Position numbers and translations under genes: made by a program
In this document: positions 17,559-27,604 of the stretch, piece by piece
Layout: each line of letters starts with the position of its first letter
Position numbering within the stretch: the stretch's first letter is position 1
Assembly: GCA_026705465.1 (NCBI GenBank)
Contig: JAPPAP010000037.1
Coordinates: forward strand, 180,557 to 244,556
Origin: a bacterium
GTDB taxonomy: Bacteria; Actinomycetota; Acidimicrobiia; Acidimicrobiales; Bin134
Direction of reading: 5' to 3'
Length of the DNA: 64,000 nt
Notes under the pieces: model-generated
Databases searched by the model: none
Told to the model about the DNA's origin: nothing
What the model saw: only the letters and a program-made list of their open reading frames with translations

Positions 17559-17645
17559 ATCATCCTCCAGCAAGAACAGATTCAAGATAAACGAAATCAC
17601 ACCCTGACTGATGGGCAACGGTCACCCGGCGATGCTCATGCTCGT

Positions 17646-18680
17646 TCAAGCGAGGGCACTAGGCCGTGCTAGCTCCTTCATTCGCCGAAAAACATCCACT
17701 CCCAACTGGTCCCATACATGGAGCAGGTCGACGAGCACCCAGTTTTCGCGAATCGATCGCTTTCCCGTAATCGGATCGGTTTCCAGGCGCCAGAAGTCAA
17801 GGCTGCGCATGGTGATCTCTCGACTGGAAGGAGCGATGCCAAGCCAGCCGTCGCCGGTGACCGTCATCGCCATTCCTGGCCAAGCAGTGACCCCGACATA
17901 GTCGTTGTCGCCGAAGAAATGGCTCACACTGCTGAAATTGACGCGACGGTCGGGCATGGCGGCAAGGAAGGGGATCTGGTGCCAATTGCGGAAACCGTCC
18001 ACTCCTCGTCCCGTCCCAATACCGGCGGGGCCGTACCAGCTGAACTTCGGGTGCCACCAGTGGTCGAGGCGCATCACCTGCTCGGGTTCGATGGGGTGGC
18101 GGCCCATGTCGGTCAGCATGCCCAACACCCAGTCGACGCTGGCCTGCGAGTCTGCCGCATCCCTCGGACCGCGGCGAACACCGTCTTGGGTCGCCGGGCC
18201 GGGTGCCTGCCACACCCGCCCGAGGCTGGGCCCCATCGGCCACACGCCAGCCTGCATCATCAGCTCGGGTATGTCCCACAGCGCCTGCATCTCCACCGCG
18301 CGCCCATCAACCATGTGGAAGAACTCGTGGTACCGCATTGCCGCTTGATGTCCGCTAGCTGGAATGCCCAGGAACGGCCTCAACCACGTGCCTGTGTAGT
18401 GGCCGCAACAGCCAACCCAGTTGTCACCTTGATCGTCGTCGCCAGCCGTCACGATGTAGTCACGGCGCTCTATATCGGGCATGGCCGATGCCAATGCACT
18501 TAGAGCTTGATCCCACAGACCTTCGGGGCCGTCGAGATCCTCGAAGGGAAACGCCAGGTGGATTTGAGCATCGGCCACGAAGGTTTCCGACAAAGCGAGC
18601 CGTACTCCCCCTTCGACCCAGTGGTACATGGCCTCCCGGAGCGGACTCAGCGCAGCTCTATTCTCATCATGAATGGTCAA
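17646..18680 (-). CDS. Two-domain SnoaL-like (NTF2-fold) protein
   Basis: The product is 344 residues from TTG 18680, preceded by a good site (GAGGAG). Two SnoaL/NTF2 domains are apparent, the first about residues 15-140 and the second about 190-330 (LDHWWHPKFSWYGPAGIGTGRGVDGFRNWHQIPFL and RENWVLVDLLHVWDQLGVDVF). Family members include polyketide cyclases and ester cyclases, but most actinobacterial copies are uncharacterised. It is one of three double-domain proteins of this kind in the window, the closest relative being at 21041-22147. Confidence 0.75.
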   Translation of the reverse strand: MTIHDENRAALSPLREAMYHWVEGGVRLALSETFVADAQIHLAFPFEDLDGPEGLWDQALSALASAMPDIERRDYIVTAGDDDQGDNWVGCCGHYTGTWLRPFLGIPASGHQAAMRYHEFFHMVDGRAVEMQALWDIPELMMQAGVWPMGPSLGRVWQAPGPATQDGVRRGPRDAADSQASVDWVLGMLTDMGRHPIEPEQVMRLDHWWHPKFSWYGPAGIGTGRGVDGFRNWHQIPFLAAMPDRRVNFSSVSHFFGDNDYVGVTAWPGMAMTVTGDGWLGIAPSSREITMRSLDFWRLETDPITGKRSIRENWVLVDLLHVWDQLGVDVFRRMKELARPSALA

Positions 18681-18709
18681 CCGGTGCTCCTCGTCGTGGG
18701 TGATCTGAC

Positions 18710-19852
18710 TTACCAGAGCCGTTCAGATGCCAAAGCCGCGCCCTGGGCCAGAGACTCGAGCTTGGTATAGGCGATTTCAGGGTCGATCCCCTCGTACCCC
18801 GCGAACGAGGAGAACCCGCAGTCCGTACCGGCCATCACTCGGTCGCGGCCCACGATTCCCGCAAACCGCTCAATGCGCTGGGCAATCAGCTCCGGGTGCT
18901 CGACAAAGTGGGTTGTGGTGTCGATGACACCGGGCACGAGCACCTTGTCATCGGGGATGTCAGCCGCTGCGAAGGTCGTCCACTCATGGGCATGTCGCGG
19001 ATTGGCTGACTCAAAGAGCAGTGCTTGGGGCTTGGCTTTGAGTGCTATCGGCAGCACTTGAGACATGGGGGCATCATGAGTGTGGGGTCCCTCATAGTTG
19101 CCCCAGCAGACATGAAGCCGCAACCGGCTTGCGTCGATGTTTCGCACCGCATGGTTCAACGCTTCAACATGGATGCTGGCCAGACGCTCGTACTCTTCGT
19201 CAGGCCGGCCCTTGAACATCATGTGCCGGCCTAGACCGAGATCCGGGGAATCCAATTGCAGCAAGAATCCCGCATCGACAATGGCCTCGTATTCGGCTCT
19301 CATCGCTTCCGCCAGCGCATAGAGGTACGCCTCGTGGTCGCCGTAGTAGGCATCGGGCTGAAACAGGGCAATGACTCCAGGAGATGCCGCGTTGATGAAA
19401 CCGTCTACCGCAGAATGCTGGTCCAGGGCGGCTCTGAAGTTGGCAATGTCCATCTTGCACGGTCTCATATCCACGACCTCAACGGGGCCCACGCACTGCG
19501 GACGCATGTAGGTCGGCGTGCCTCCGGTAGCGGCTTGGCGCTCAAGAAACGTCGGAAATTCTTCAAGGTCGGCGGGTGCCCGCCGGGGGCTGTCTCCCTC
19601 GAAGCCAGACACGCGGTACTTGATGTAGGTGGCGTAGCTGAGCTTGCTCATTTCGCCGTCACTCACAACATCCACCCCTGCGGCCACCTGCCGGGCGACG
19701 GCCGCCTTCACCGCCTCGGCCACCACCCGGTCGTGTTCGTCACGGTCGATGGGCTCCTCCCTCTCAATGGCGAAAACGCCTGAAGTGACTGCCTCCGATC
19801 GGGGCAGGCTGCCCACATGGGTGGTGAGAATGCGATCGGCGCTGGTGCTCAC
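18710..19852 (-). CDS. MetE-like (cobalamin-independent methionine synthase II) zinc methyltransferase
   Basis: The product is 380 residues from GTG 19852, chosen because GAGGAC precedes it and the ATPase gene stops just upstream. ILTTHVGSLPRSEAV and the barrel strands match the catalytic C-terminal half of MetE and epoxyalkane:CoM transferases. The zinc ligands are kept: HxC at H247/C249, E281, and C345 in GTDCGF. The N-terminal half of true MetE is absent, so it probably does not make methionine from methyl-tetrahydrofolate with the usual folate domain. It may move a methyl or alkyl group from an imported substrate to a thiol, which is inference from the ABC operon context. Confidence 0.8.
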   Translation of the reverse strand: MSTSADRILTTHVGSLPRSEAVTSGVFAIEREEPIDRDEHDRVVAEAVKAAVARQVAAGVDVVSDGEMSKLSYATYIKYRVSGFEGDSPRRAPADLEEFPTFLERQAATGGTPTYMRPQCVGPVEVVDMRPCKMDIANFRAALDQHSAVDGFINAASPGVIALFQPDAYYGDHEAYLYALAEAMRAEYEAIVDAGFLLQLDSPDLGLGRHMMFKGRPDEEYERLASIHVEALNHAVRNIDASRLRLHVCWGNYEGPHTHDAPMSQVLPIALKAKPQALLFESANPRHAHEWTTFAAADIPDDKVLVPGVIDTTTHFVEHPELIAQRIERFAGIVGRDRVMAGTDCGFSSFAGYEGIDPEIAYTKLESLAQGAALASERLW

Positions 19853-19865
19853 GGGTTGAACGTCC

Positions 19866-21038
<1,173 letters not shown>

Positions 21039-21040
21039 CT

Positions 21041-22147
21041 TCACTCCCCTCCGCTCTGGTCCAGCGACTCTGGCCGGACCCATGCAAGTGCTTCTTCATC
21101 TTCGTTACGAAATTCCTCGATGCCCAGGAGCTGGCGCATGCGAGCGAGGACGTCCAAACCCTGCATCTTTAGCCAGTTCGCCAAGTCGATGAATACCCAG
21201 TTCTCAGCCAATTTGTCGCCGTCGCGGCGGTAGACGTCCACGACCCGCATGTCGGCCGGCATTCCCGAGCCCGGTAGGCCCATGAACCCGCCATCCGCGG
21301 TGACGGTGAGGTTGGGCCATCCAAAAAAGCAGGCATAGTTGCCCTCGGCGAATCGGGCCACATGCCCGTTGAAGGTCTTGGCTGAGAGATTGACCCGGAA
21401 CGGGTGCTGATGCTGCTGCTGATAGCGATCGATGGTGTAGGCCGCGCCGATGCCCTCCGAACCCGACCAAATCATGTCCTCGTGCCAGGATTCGGCCAAC
21501 ACCGAACGGGGCATGATGTTCTCTCCCTGGGTATTTCCCACGTCATTGGCCCAGATGAGGTCGTCGATCATCCTGTCAACCAACGCCATGGTGGTCACGC
21601 CCTCGGCAGGGTCCTGGGCTTCGTACAGCAACCCGTCGTGGGTGCGGGGACCGGGATAGATGTGCGATGAGCCGGTTTGGGGCGGCAGCGGGTAGTGGCC
21701 GGCCTGTCGCATCACGCTGATGATGTCGGTGAAGAATGCGGTCTCTTGAATCAAACCGTCTTCAATCCGGTGGAACTCGGCATAGCGGATGAAGCACATC
21801 TTCCGAGTTGGCGGAATATCCAGCCACGGCCGGTCGAACAACCCTAAGAGGTGCCCCATCTGGCACACCCAGGTATCCCCCAGCTGATCTCGGGTATTGG
21901 CACCGGCAAGAAACACATCGGGGCGGCGCTGCAAAGGGGCAAACGACCGACGGAGCGGTACGTGGAACCGCTCGGCCACTTGGTCGGAGCCGTCTATCTC
22001 GTGAAACGGGTGCATACCCCGCCAGGCATAGCCCTCTGCGGTGTGTTTCCTGAGCACTCCGGCGATCTCATCCTCGCGAGCAGAGTCGAGCGCGTCGTAG
22101 TAGTCGAGCACCACCCGCTTGGCCTGCTGGAAGATCTCTGCCATCAA
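21041..22147 (-). CDS. Two-domain SnoaL-like (NTF2-fold) protein inside ABC operon
   Basis: The product is 368 residues with two NTF2-like domains, about 10-150 and 180-350 (IWSGSEGIGAAYTIDRYQQQHQHPFRVNL, then AENWVFIDLANWLKMQGLDVLARM). Its ATG overlaps the stop of the second permease and its stop lies two bases before the ATPase, so it is firmly embedded in the importer operon. It shares its C-terminal pattern with the protein at 17646-18680. A role on the imported substrate is likely, but the reaction is unknown. Confidence 0.78.
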   Translation of the reverse strand: MMAEIFQQAKRVVLDYYDALDSAREDEIAGVLRKHTAEGYAWRGMHPFHEIDGSDQVAERFHVPLRRSFAPLQRRPDVFLAGANTRDQLGDTWVCQMGHLLGLFDRPWLDIPPTRKMCFIRYAEFHRIEDGLIQETAFFTDIISVMRQAGHYPLPPQTGSSHIYPGPRTHDGLLYEAQDPAEGVTTMALVDRMIDDLIWANDVGNTQGENIMPRSVLAESWHEDMIWSGSEGIGAAYTIDRYQQQHQHPFRVNLSAKTFNGHVARFAEGNYACFFGWPNLTVTADGGFMGLPGSGMPADMRVVDVYRRDGDKLAENWVFIDLANWLKMQGLDVLARMRQLLGIEEFRNEDEEALAWVRPESLDQSGGE

Positions 22148-23220
22148 CCCTTCACGGCGCCCGCGCCAAGCCCTTTCACGAGATGCTTCTGGAACAAGAT
22201 GATGACCACCACAATGGGCAGCGTGATCGACACCGACGCCGCGGCCGCCTCAGTAATCGTTCTGGAACTCTCTCCTCCGGTGAGCGACACGATTGCCACT
22301 GGCAAGGTCCATTCCGTCGGGGCCAGCACCCGCACGAACAGGTACTCGTTGTAGGCCAGCAGCATGGTGAACAAACCGGTGGCGATGATGGCGGGCCACA
22401 TCATGGGGATGATCACTCTTCGGAACGCCTGAAGCCGGGTGGCTCCGTCCATCATGGCCGCCTCCTCGATCTCCTTCGGCACTTCCATGAAGAAGCTGCG
22501 GAACATCCAGATCGTGAAGGGCTGGTTGACCGCCACCAGCGCCAAGACGATGGCAAGGCGGGTGTCGAGAATTTGAAGGGTGTCAATTCCGGGAAAGTCA
22601 ATGAGGGGGAAGTCCCATGACCCCACGCCGCTGCTGGCCAGCCAATCGTCGATTTCCTTTGCCCCGAAGAAATACGGGAGGACGAACGCGGTGCGGGGCA
22701 GCGCCCGAAAGCCGAGCGCCACAATCAGGATCACCGCGCCGGAGATGCCGGTGTACCGAGCAAGCCCGTAGCCGGCCAGTAGCCCAATGGACAACGAGAT
22801 CAGCATTGTGAGAACGGTGACCACGATGCTGTTGATCAAAAAGTCGTACTCGTCGTTGACCTCCCAGACCTTGGGGAACCGCCACAAAGCGACGAATATC
22901 ACTCCAACCGCCGCGGTGAACCATGGCCAGCTGTGACGAACCCGGCGACCGATCTGGCCCAATATGAGGCATATCACGGTCACCACCAGGATGTAGACCA
23001 AGACGCTCCACATGTTGATGTCGTCTTCGTCCAGCCAAAAGGCCCGGTAGGCGTTGGCAGTGGTCTCGTAGCCCCACAGAACGGGCTTCTTGGCGGCCAC
23101 GTCGCGGGTGAACTTGATGGAGGTCTGGAACGTCCAAATGAACGGCAGGATGCTCCAGACCACCAGCACCAGCATCGTGGCGTGGAGCCCAATTCGGGAG
23201 AGGGTGCTGGAGCGACGCAC
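22144..23220 (-). CDS. ABC sugar transporter permease (MalG/UgpE-like)
   Basis: The product is 358 residues from GTG 23220; the longer open frame overlaps the previous gene and reads as non-protein sequence. Hydrophobic segments start at HATMLVLVVWSILPFIW, and a large insert between the first and second core segments adds two more hydrophobic stretches. The EAA loop that contacts the ATPase is EEAAMMDGATRLQAFRRVIIP. It pairs with the permease encoded just upstream. Confidence 0.92.
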   Translation of the reverse strand: MRRSSTLSRIGLHATMLVLVVWSILPFIWTFQTSIKFTRDVAAKKPVLWGYETTANAYRAFWLDEDDINMWSVLVYILVVTVICLILGQIGRRVRHSWPWFTAAVGVIFVALWRFPKVWEVNDEYDFLINSIVVTVLTMLISLSIGLLAGYGLARYTGISGAVILIVALGFRALPRTAFVLPYFFGAKEIDDWLASSGVGSWDFPLIDFPGIDTLQILDTRLAIVLALVAVNQPFTIWMFRSFFMEVPKEIEEAAMMDGATRLQAFRRVIIPMMWPAIIATGLFTMLLAYNEYLFVRVLAPTEWTLPVAIVSLTGGESSRTITEAAAASVSITLPIVVVIILFQKHLVKGLGAGAVKG

Positions 23221-23225
23221 GGCGA

Positions 23226-24092
23226 TCAGGTCCTCTCCGCAATCTGGTCCTTGTAGCTGCGCCACAAGAATGGGATCAAGACGATGAAGATGCCGATCAC
23301 GTTGAGAACTGCGATGGCGTTGCCCTTGCCCAGCCTCCCGATGTCGAAGGCGGTGGCCACCCGTACGTTGTAGACCGACAGGGTGTGGGCGTCGGTGAAC
23401 CTGGTGCCGGTCCACACGAACACTTGGTCGTAAACCCTGTAGGCGTCCATGATCGTGATCAGCCCCACGAACAGGATGAGCACTCTCAGGTGGGGCAAGA
23501 CCACATGCCAAAGGTTCCGCAGGAAATTCGCCCCGTCAATGGCGGCGGCTTCTACCCGCTCTCCAGGAAGCGTTTGGAGTCCGGCGAAGAACGTGATCAT
23601 GGCGAACGGCATGATGTACCAGATCGACTGGATGATGATCAGCCACTTCACATTGCTGGCGTCAACTGCGAAGGGATCGTCGGTAATCACCTCCCAGAGC
23701 CAGGAAATCAGACCGCCTCGTTCGAATAAGTCCTTGTAGACGAGGGAGCCCACCACCGGGGTCACGATGAACGGGAGGAGCAGGGCCGCCATATACAGGC
23801 TGCGGCCCCTGCCGACCCGATCGAGGAGCAGGGCGACGCCTAGACCCATCACCATGGTGACTGGCGTGACGACGGCCACGAAGATCATCGTGAACCGGAA
23901 TGCAGCCCAGAACTCTGGATCGGACAGGACATCGGTGTAGTTGTCAAATCCAATCCACTGAGGATTGTTCAGGTCGCGTAGAAGCAGCTTCTGGAAGCCC
24001 AGCCACACTGTGGTGACCAGTGGAAAGACCATCAAGGCCAGCATCACGATCACGCTGGGTATCGTGAATCCCCAGAAGGTGCGTCTGTTCAT
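23226..24092 (-). CDS. ABC sugar transporter permease (MalF/UgpA-like)
   Basis: The product is 288 residues with about six membrane segments beginning at FTIPSVIVMLALMVFPLV. It has GFDNYTDVLSDPEFW in the first periplasmic loop and the EAA loop VEAAAIDGANFLRNLWHVVLP. It lies six bases before the second permease and follows the binding-protein gene across a 122-base gap that holds a strong stem-loop. Confidence 0.92.
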   Translation of the reverse strand: MNRRTFWGFTIPSVIVMLALMVFPLVTTVWLGFQKLLLRDLNNPQWIGFDNYTDVLSDPEFWAAFRFTMIFVAVVTPVTMVMGLGVALLLDRVGRGRSLYMAALLLPFIVTPVVGSLVYKDLFERGGLISWLWEVITDDPFAVDASNVKWLIIIQSIWYIMPFAMITFFAGLQTLPGERVEAAAIDGANFLRNLWHVVLPHLRVLILFVGLITIMDAYRVYDQVFVWTGTRFTDAHTLSVYNVRVATAFDIGRLGKGNAIAVLNVIGIFIVLIPFLWRSYKDQIAERT

Positions 24093-24130
24093 CTTCCCCC
24101 TGCTCTTGGCCGGCTTGGCGGCAAATCCCC

Positions 24131-24182
24131 AATCCCCAGGCGGGGCGGGGCCCTAAGGCCACCGCCCCGCCGGAGGGGGATT
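24131..24182 (-). promoter_or_regulatory. Intercistronic mRNA stem-loop between binding protein and permease
   Basis: A 10-bp GC-only stem (24139-24148 with 24162-24171) continues inward past a one-base bulge by four pairs (GGCC at 24149-24152 and 24157-24160) around a CTAA loop. It continues outward as AATCCCC with GGGGATT (24131-24137 and 24176-24182). No T-run follows on the coding strand. Its position, in the binding-protein/permease gap, matches the hairpin at 404-445 in the other transporter, suggesting a shared differential-expression device. Confidence 0.75.
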
Positions 24183-24214
24183 CTACGCTGTCGTTTCCGA
24201 CAGCCTCGCTTGGA

Positions 24215-25687
24215 TCAGAGCACGCCCTGTTCTTCGGCTTCGGCCAGATACGCCTCTTCAGCGGCGGCCAGCGCCTCTTCAACCGGGGTGCCATCGAGAA
24301 TGCTGACCAGTGCCTCGGCCAGCTTGGCCCGGGCGATGCCAGCCGCCGGATGGGTGAGGTCGACTCCCCGACCATTCACCAAACTGGCTTCGGCGGCCGC
24401 CGCGTTGCGGGGCCCGTTTGGATTGCTTACGCCGGTCCGGGTCACAAGCCCGAATTCAGCAGCCGCCTCCTGGCTCTCCATGTCGGTGGCGGCAAGGATA
24501 GCCAAGAAGATCTTCTCGACATTCTCCTCAGGTGTACCGGCTGGGATCATCCATCCGTCGATGTAAGCAGGTGCGGCCACTGTCCCGGTACCAGGTGTGA
24601 GCGCAGGCGCGAACTGGATCTCGCCCACCACAGTCGAAGCCTCGGGATCGTCCATGGCGCCAGCCCGAGAAGCCCAGGTGTGGCCCAAGATGGCCTCGCC
24701 GGTCTGGAAGGCAGCCTGCACGTCATCGGTGCTGTAGGAGTTGGAGGCGTTGGGGGCGCAGTCTTCCCACATCCTCTTCAAGAGCGAAGCGGCCTCCACA
24801 CCCTCGGGGGTGTTGAAGTTGGGTGCACCGGTGACTGGGTCGATCGGCTGTTGACCGAGCGATCCGAGAACGCTGTCGAACTCAATCTGCCAGGCCCAGC
24901 CGGCAGAAAGCATGTACAAGAAGCCGATGTCATAGCCGGCGTCTTGGATGTCAGCACAAGCCTGGAACGCCTCGTCAAACGTAGTCGGAACGTCGATGCC
25001 GAGTTCGGCAAGGGCCGGTTCGTTATAGAAGACGTGCATGGTGTTGGACACCATGGGCACCGAGTAGATGTTGCCATCTAGCGTGGCCATCTCCCAGAAG
25101 GCGCTGTCGATCTGATCGAGGTTGAACTCGTCGCGGTACTTGTCGATCAAGTCGTTCAAAGGCCTCACGAAGCCCTGGTTGGCCAGTTCGCTGATAAAGG
25201 CGTTCGAGCCTTGATACAGCTCAAAGCTGGGCGAGCCGGAGGCCGCGTCCTGCGTCATGGCGCTGCGGGCTTCTTGCGAATCGAGGAATTGGTAGTTGAA
25301 CGAGTAGTTGCCCTCCTCGCAATCTTCCAGCTCCTCGGCGTACTGAGTTGTGATCGGGAACTCCCAGCCCATGACATCGATCTCGAAATTGCTCTCGGGA
25401 TTGGGGATGGCGCACTCATCGGAGATCAGCATGACTTCCGGCTCGTCGTCCATCGGCTCGTCGTCCATGGGCTCCTCGGCGTCGTCCATCGGCTCGTCGT
25501 CCATGGGCTCCTCAGCGTCGTCCATCGGCTCGTCGTCCATGGGCTCCTCAGCCGGGGCCTCAGTAGCAGCCGGAGCTGCTGGCTCGGCCGTGTCGTCATC
25601 GTCGTCGTTACCGCAGGCTGCGACGACCAGGGTGAATGCGAAGACGACGGCGAGGATTCGCCACCACCTGCGCTGCTTTGTGCTCAT
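24215..25687 (-). CDS. Extracellular sugar-type binding lipoprotein of the second ABC importer
   Basis: The product is 490 residues. The signal peptide ends at Cys25 (VVAACGNDDD), followed by an acidic EEPMDDEPMDDA repeat linker (residues about 47-84). The binding domain resembles family 1 carbohydrate-binding proteins: FLDSQEARSAMTQDAASGSPSFELYQGSN, NEPALAELGIDVPTTFDEAF. AGGAGGGG precedes the ATG at 25687. It is the first importer gene, followed by two permeases, a SnoaL protein and the ATPase. The ligand is unknown. Confidence 0.92.
   Translation of the reverse strand: MSTKQRRWWRILAVVFAFTLVVAACGNDDDDDTAEPAAPAATEAPAEEPMDDEPMDDAEEPMDDEPMDDAEEPMDDEPMDDEPEVMLISDECAIPNPESNFEIDVMGWEFPITTQYAEELEDCEEGNYSFNYQFLDSQEARSAMTQDAASGSPSFELYQGSNAFISELANQGFVRPLNDLIDKYRDEFNLDQIDSAFWEMATLDGNIYSVPMVSNTMHVFYNEPALAELGIDVPTTFDEAFQACADIQDAGYDIGFLYMLSAGWAWQIEFDSVLGSLGQQPIDPVTGAPNFNTPEGVEAASLLKRMWEDCAPNASNSYSTDDVQAAFQTGEAILGHTWASRAGAMDDPEASTVVGEIQFAPALTPGTGTVAAPAYIDGWMIPAGTPEENVEKIFLAILAATDMESQEAAAEFGLVTRTGVSNPNGPRNAAAAEASLVNGRGVDLTHPAAGIARAKLAEALVSILDGTPVEEALAAAEEAYLAEAEEQGVL
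25436..25549 (-). repeat. In-frame tandem repeat (36-nt period) coding an acidic linker
   Basis: About three copies of a 36-nt unit (EEPMDDEPMDDA) code the spacer after the lipid anchor of the binding protein. The composition and the 36-nt period parallel the linker at 1639-1758, although the two binding domains differ. Confidence 0.85.
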
Positions 25688-25717
25688 GGGTATTACCCCT
25701 CCTTGGTTGTTGGTTTT

Positions 25718-25725
25718 CTACGTAG
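25718..25725. promoter_or_regulatory. Possible weak operator upstream of the binding-protein gene
   Basis: The 55-base gap before the binding-protein start contains the perfect palindrome CTACGTAG. Its TACGTA core is shared with the operator palindrome at 29942-29959, but the flanks do not match, so this is only a candidate secondary site for the same LacI regulator. Confidence 0.25.
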
Positions 25726-25742
25726 GTAGATCGTGGGTCGGC

Positions 25743-26870
25743 TCATTGCGGCGGCCTTCCGAGAAGCGCCAGCGGAGCCAAATAGCCAGCGGCGTCGTGG
25801 CCCCAGCCGAGCCCTTCAGCAGCGGCCACGATGTCTGGATCCCATTGGATGGCAGCTCGCTGGTCGCTGCCACAGACCAACAGCGCGAATGCATCAACCG
25901 CGCCGGTGTTCTTGAGGTTCCTCCAAGCAGATGCGGGAATCGACACCACCGAGCCTTCGGTCGGGTTGGCAGCGATCGCGTCTTCGCCTCGGTTGAGTGC
26001 AATCTCCCATTGCCCTTCGCCAATTAGCACCACCTGGCTGTGATCGAGGCAGTGGACTCCGGTGCTGGCACCAGGCGCCACCCGAATCCACTCCACTGAG
26101 AAGCCGTGGGGGGTGCTGATGGGCGTTCGATGGCGTCGGTCCTCAGTCAGGCCGTAGCCAATCACCGGTGCCAACGCCGTGGCATGGCCGGACAGCACGC
26201 TGGAGAGCAATGCCTTGTCTGACCACTGGAGATCTTCCATCCTCACCGTCCGGGCGGCGAGCTCCGCATCGCTGTAGGTGTCCACCCCAGCAAGCAGATC
26301 GGCATTCAACGGAAGCACAACGTCTTCAGGAGGCTCGCCATTGGCAGCATCCAACAACGAATAATCGGAGCGAAGGTAGAGGCCGGTTTGGGCCGCATCG
26401 CGAAGAACGTCGGGGGCCCAGATAATGCCTCCGGTGTCGTCGCCACCCAACACCGTGAAGAGCCAGCCGTCATCGCTCCCGATGTTCTCAAAGCCCCGGA
26501 ACACCCAGTTGGGGGCGGAGAAAACAGTGTTGGGCCCGATCTCCAAGTGCTGCTCAGCGTGTTCTCCGATGTTCACCCTCCAATGACCTCGGGTGCAGAT
26601 GAGCACCTCAGCGGTGAAATGGAGATGCTGGTTGTTGACCACGCCGTGGCCCATGCTCGCCGCGCCGACTTGAAACCCATGTAGTTCGGTGAGGTTGACG
26701 GTTTGGGCATCATTCTGCGAAACACCCGGCCCGATGAATGAATAGCTGGCCTTGCCCGCCGATTGAGGCAATCGCACGTCGACAAAGGCCTCTGTGTCGG
26801 CCACAAAGTCGGCTGGCTGGATTATCCTGCGGGCGAAGTCATCGGCATGGATCACCACTGGCGCGCTCAT
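25743..26870 (-). CDS. Bicupin-like cupin-domain protein
   Basis: The product is 375 residues with two beta-barrel-like halves. The first (about 85-150) has NQHLHFTAEVLICTRGHWRVNIGE and the second (about 265-350) has VAPGASTGVHCLDHSQVVLIGEGQWEI. The His and Glu positions suggest metal binding in both halves. Cupins of this layout are dioxygenases, isomerases or sugar-binding regulators. It overlaps the start of the SDR gene upstream by four bases and precedes the binding-protein gene, so it belongs to the operon. Confidence 0.75.
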   Translation of the reverse strand: MSAPVVIHADDFARRIIQPADFVADTEAFVDVRLPQSAGKASYSFIGPGVSQNDAQTVNLTELHGFQVGAASMGHGVVNNQHLHFTAEVLICTRGHWRVNIGEHAEQHLEIGPNTVFSAPNWVFRGFENIGSDDGWLFTVLGGDDTGGIIWAPDVLRDAAQTGLYLRSDYSLLDAANGEPPEDVVLPLNADLLAGVDTYSDAELAARTVRMEDLQWSDKALLSSVLSGHATALAPVIGYGLTEDRRHRTPISTPHGFSVEWIRVAPGASTGVHCLDHSQVVLIGEGQWEIALNRGEDAIAANPTEGSVVSIPASAWRNLKNTGAVDAFALLVCGSDQRAAIQWDPDIVAAAEGLGWGHDAAGYLAPLALLGRPPQ

Positions 26871-27604
26871 GTGACCCCCAAGGGACGGCCCCCGTCAACG
26901 CTGATGACCGCGCCGGTGGTGAAGGGCAGATCGCCCACGACGGCGCTCACTGCCAACGCAACATCATCCGCGGTAGCCAGGCGGCCAAGCGGCGTGGCAC
27001 TGCGCTGGGCATCGAGATACTCAGAAGGCAATTGGTCGGCGTATTCCCCGTGAACCCACCCTGGTGACACCGACACCACCCGCACCGAAGGGGCCAGCGC
27101 CCGGGCCAGCGAACGAGTCATGCTGTCGAGGGCGGCTTTTGATGCGCAGTAGGCGACGTTGGACCCCTGGCCGGTAACGGCAGACACCGAGGAGATGTTG
27201 ACCACAACGGCACTGTCGGCCTTTTCCAGGAGAGGCCGCAGGGCACGGATGGTGGCGAACGGGCCCCGCCAGTTGGTGGCGAAGATCTGATCGATAGTGG
27301 CGTCGTCGAGAGCGTCGAGATCGTCATGAGGAACAGGCGTGGTTACCCCGGCACAGTTGACCAGTACGTCTAAAGATCCAGACGATTTCTCCAGCGATTG
27401 GGACAATTCGGCAAGGGATGGCGGCTCATCAATTGCGATTTTCACTGCCCGGTGTCCTTGGCCAGACAGACCGGCCACCAGTGATTCAGCCTTCTTGGCG
27501 GCGCAATGGTAGCCAGCGATCATCGCAAATCCATCGGCTGCAAGCCGCCGCGTTATGGCTGAGCCGATTCCCCCGCTGGCTCCTGTTACCACCGCTGTCT
27601 TCAT
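26867..27604 (-). CDS. Short-chain dehydrogenase/reductase (FabG-like SDR)
   Basis: The product is 245 residues. The NAD(P) loop is [11 protein letters not shown] near the N-terminus, NCAG occurs at about residue 85, the catalytic Ser is in [10 protein letters not shown], and Tyr and Lys are in [19 protein letters not shown] follows as in the family. It overlaps the HisD-like gene and the cupin gene by four bases each. It would interconvert an alcohol and a ketone, probably next to the HisD-like step. Confidence 0.92.
   Translation of the reverse strand: MKTAVVTGASGGIGSAITRRLAADGFAMIAGYHCAAKKAESLVAGLSGQGHRAVKIAIDEPPSLAELSQSLEKSSGSLDVLVNCAGVTTPVPHDDLDALDDATIDQIFATNWRGPFATIRALRPLLEKADSAVVVNISSVSAVTGQGSNVAYCASKAALDSMTRSLARALAPSVRVVSVSPGWVHGEYADQLPSEYLDAQRSATPLGRLATADDVALAVSAVVGDLPFTTGAVISVDGGRPLGVT

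Noticed and set aside
23221..23511. 97-residue N-terminal extension of the second permease
   Set aside because: It lies inside the preceding permease gene in another frame and is rich in His, Arg and Gln. GTG 23220 fits the family.
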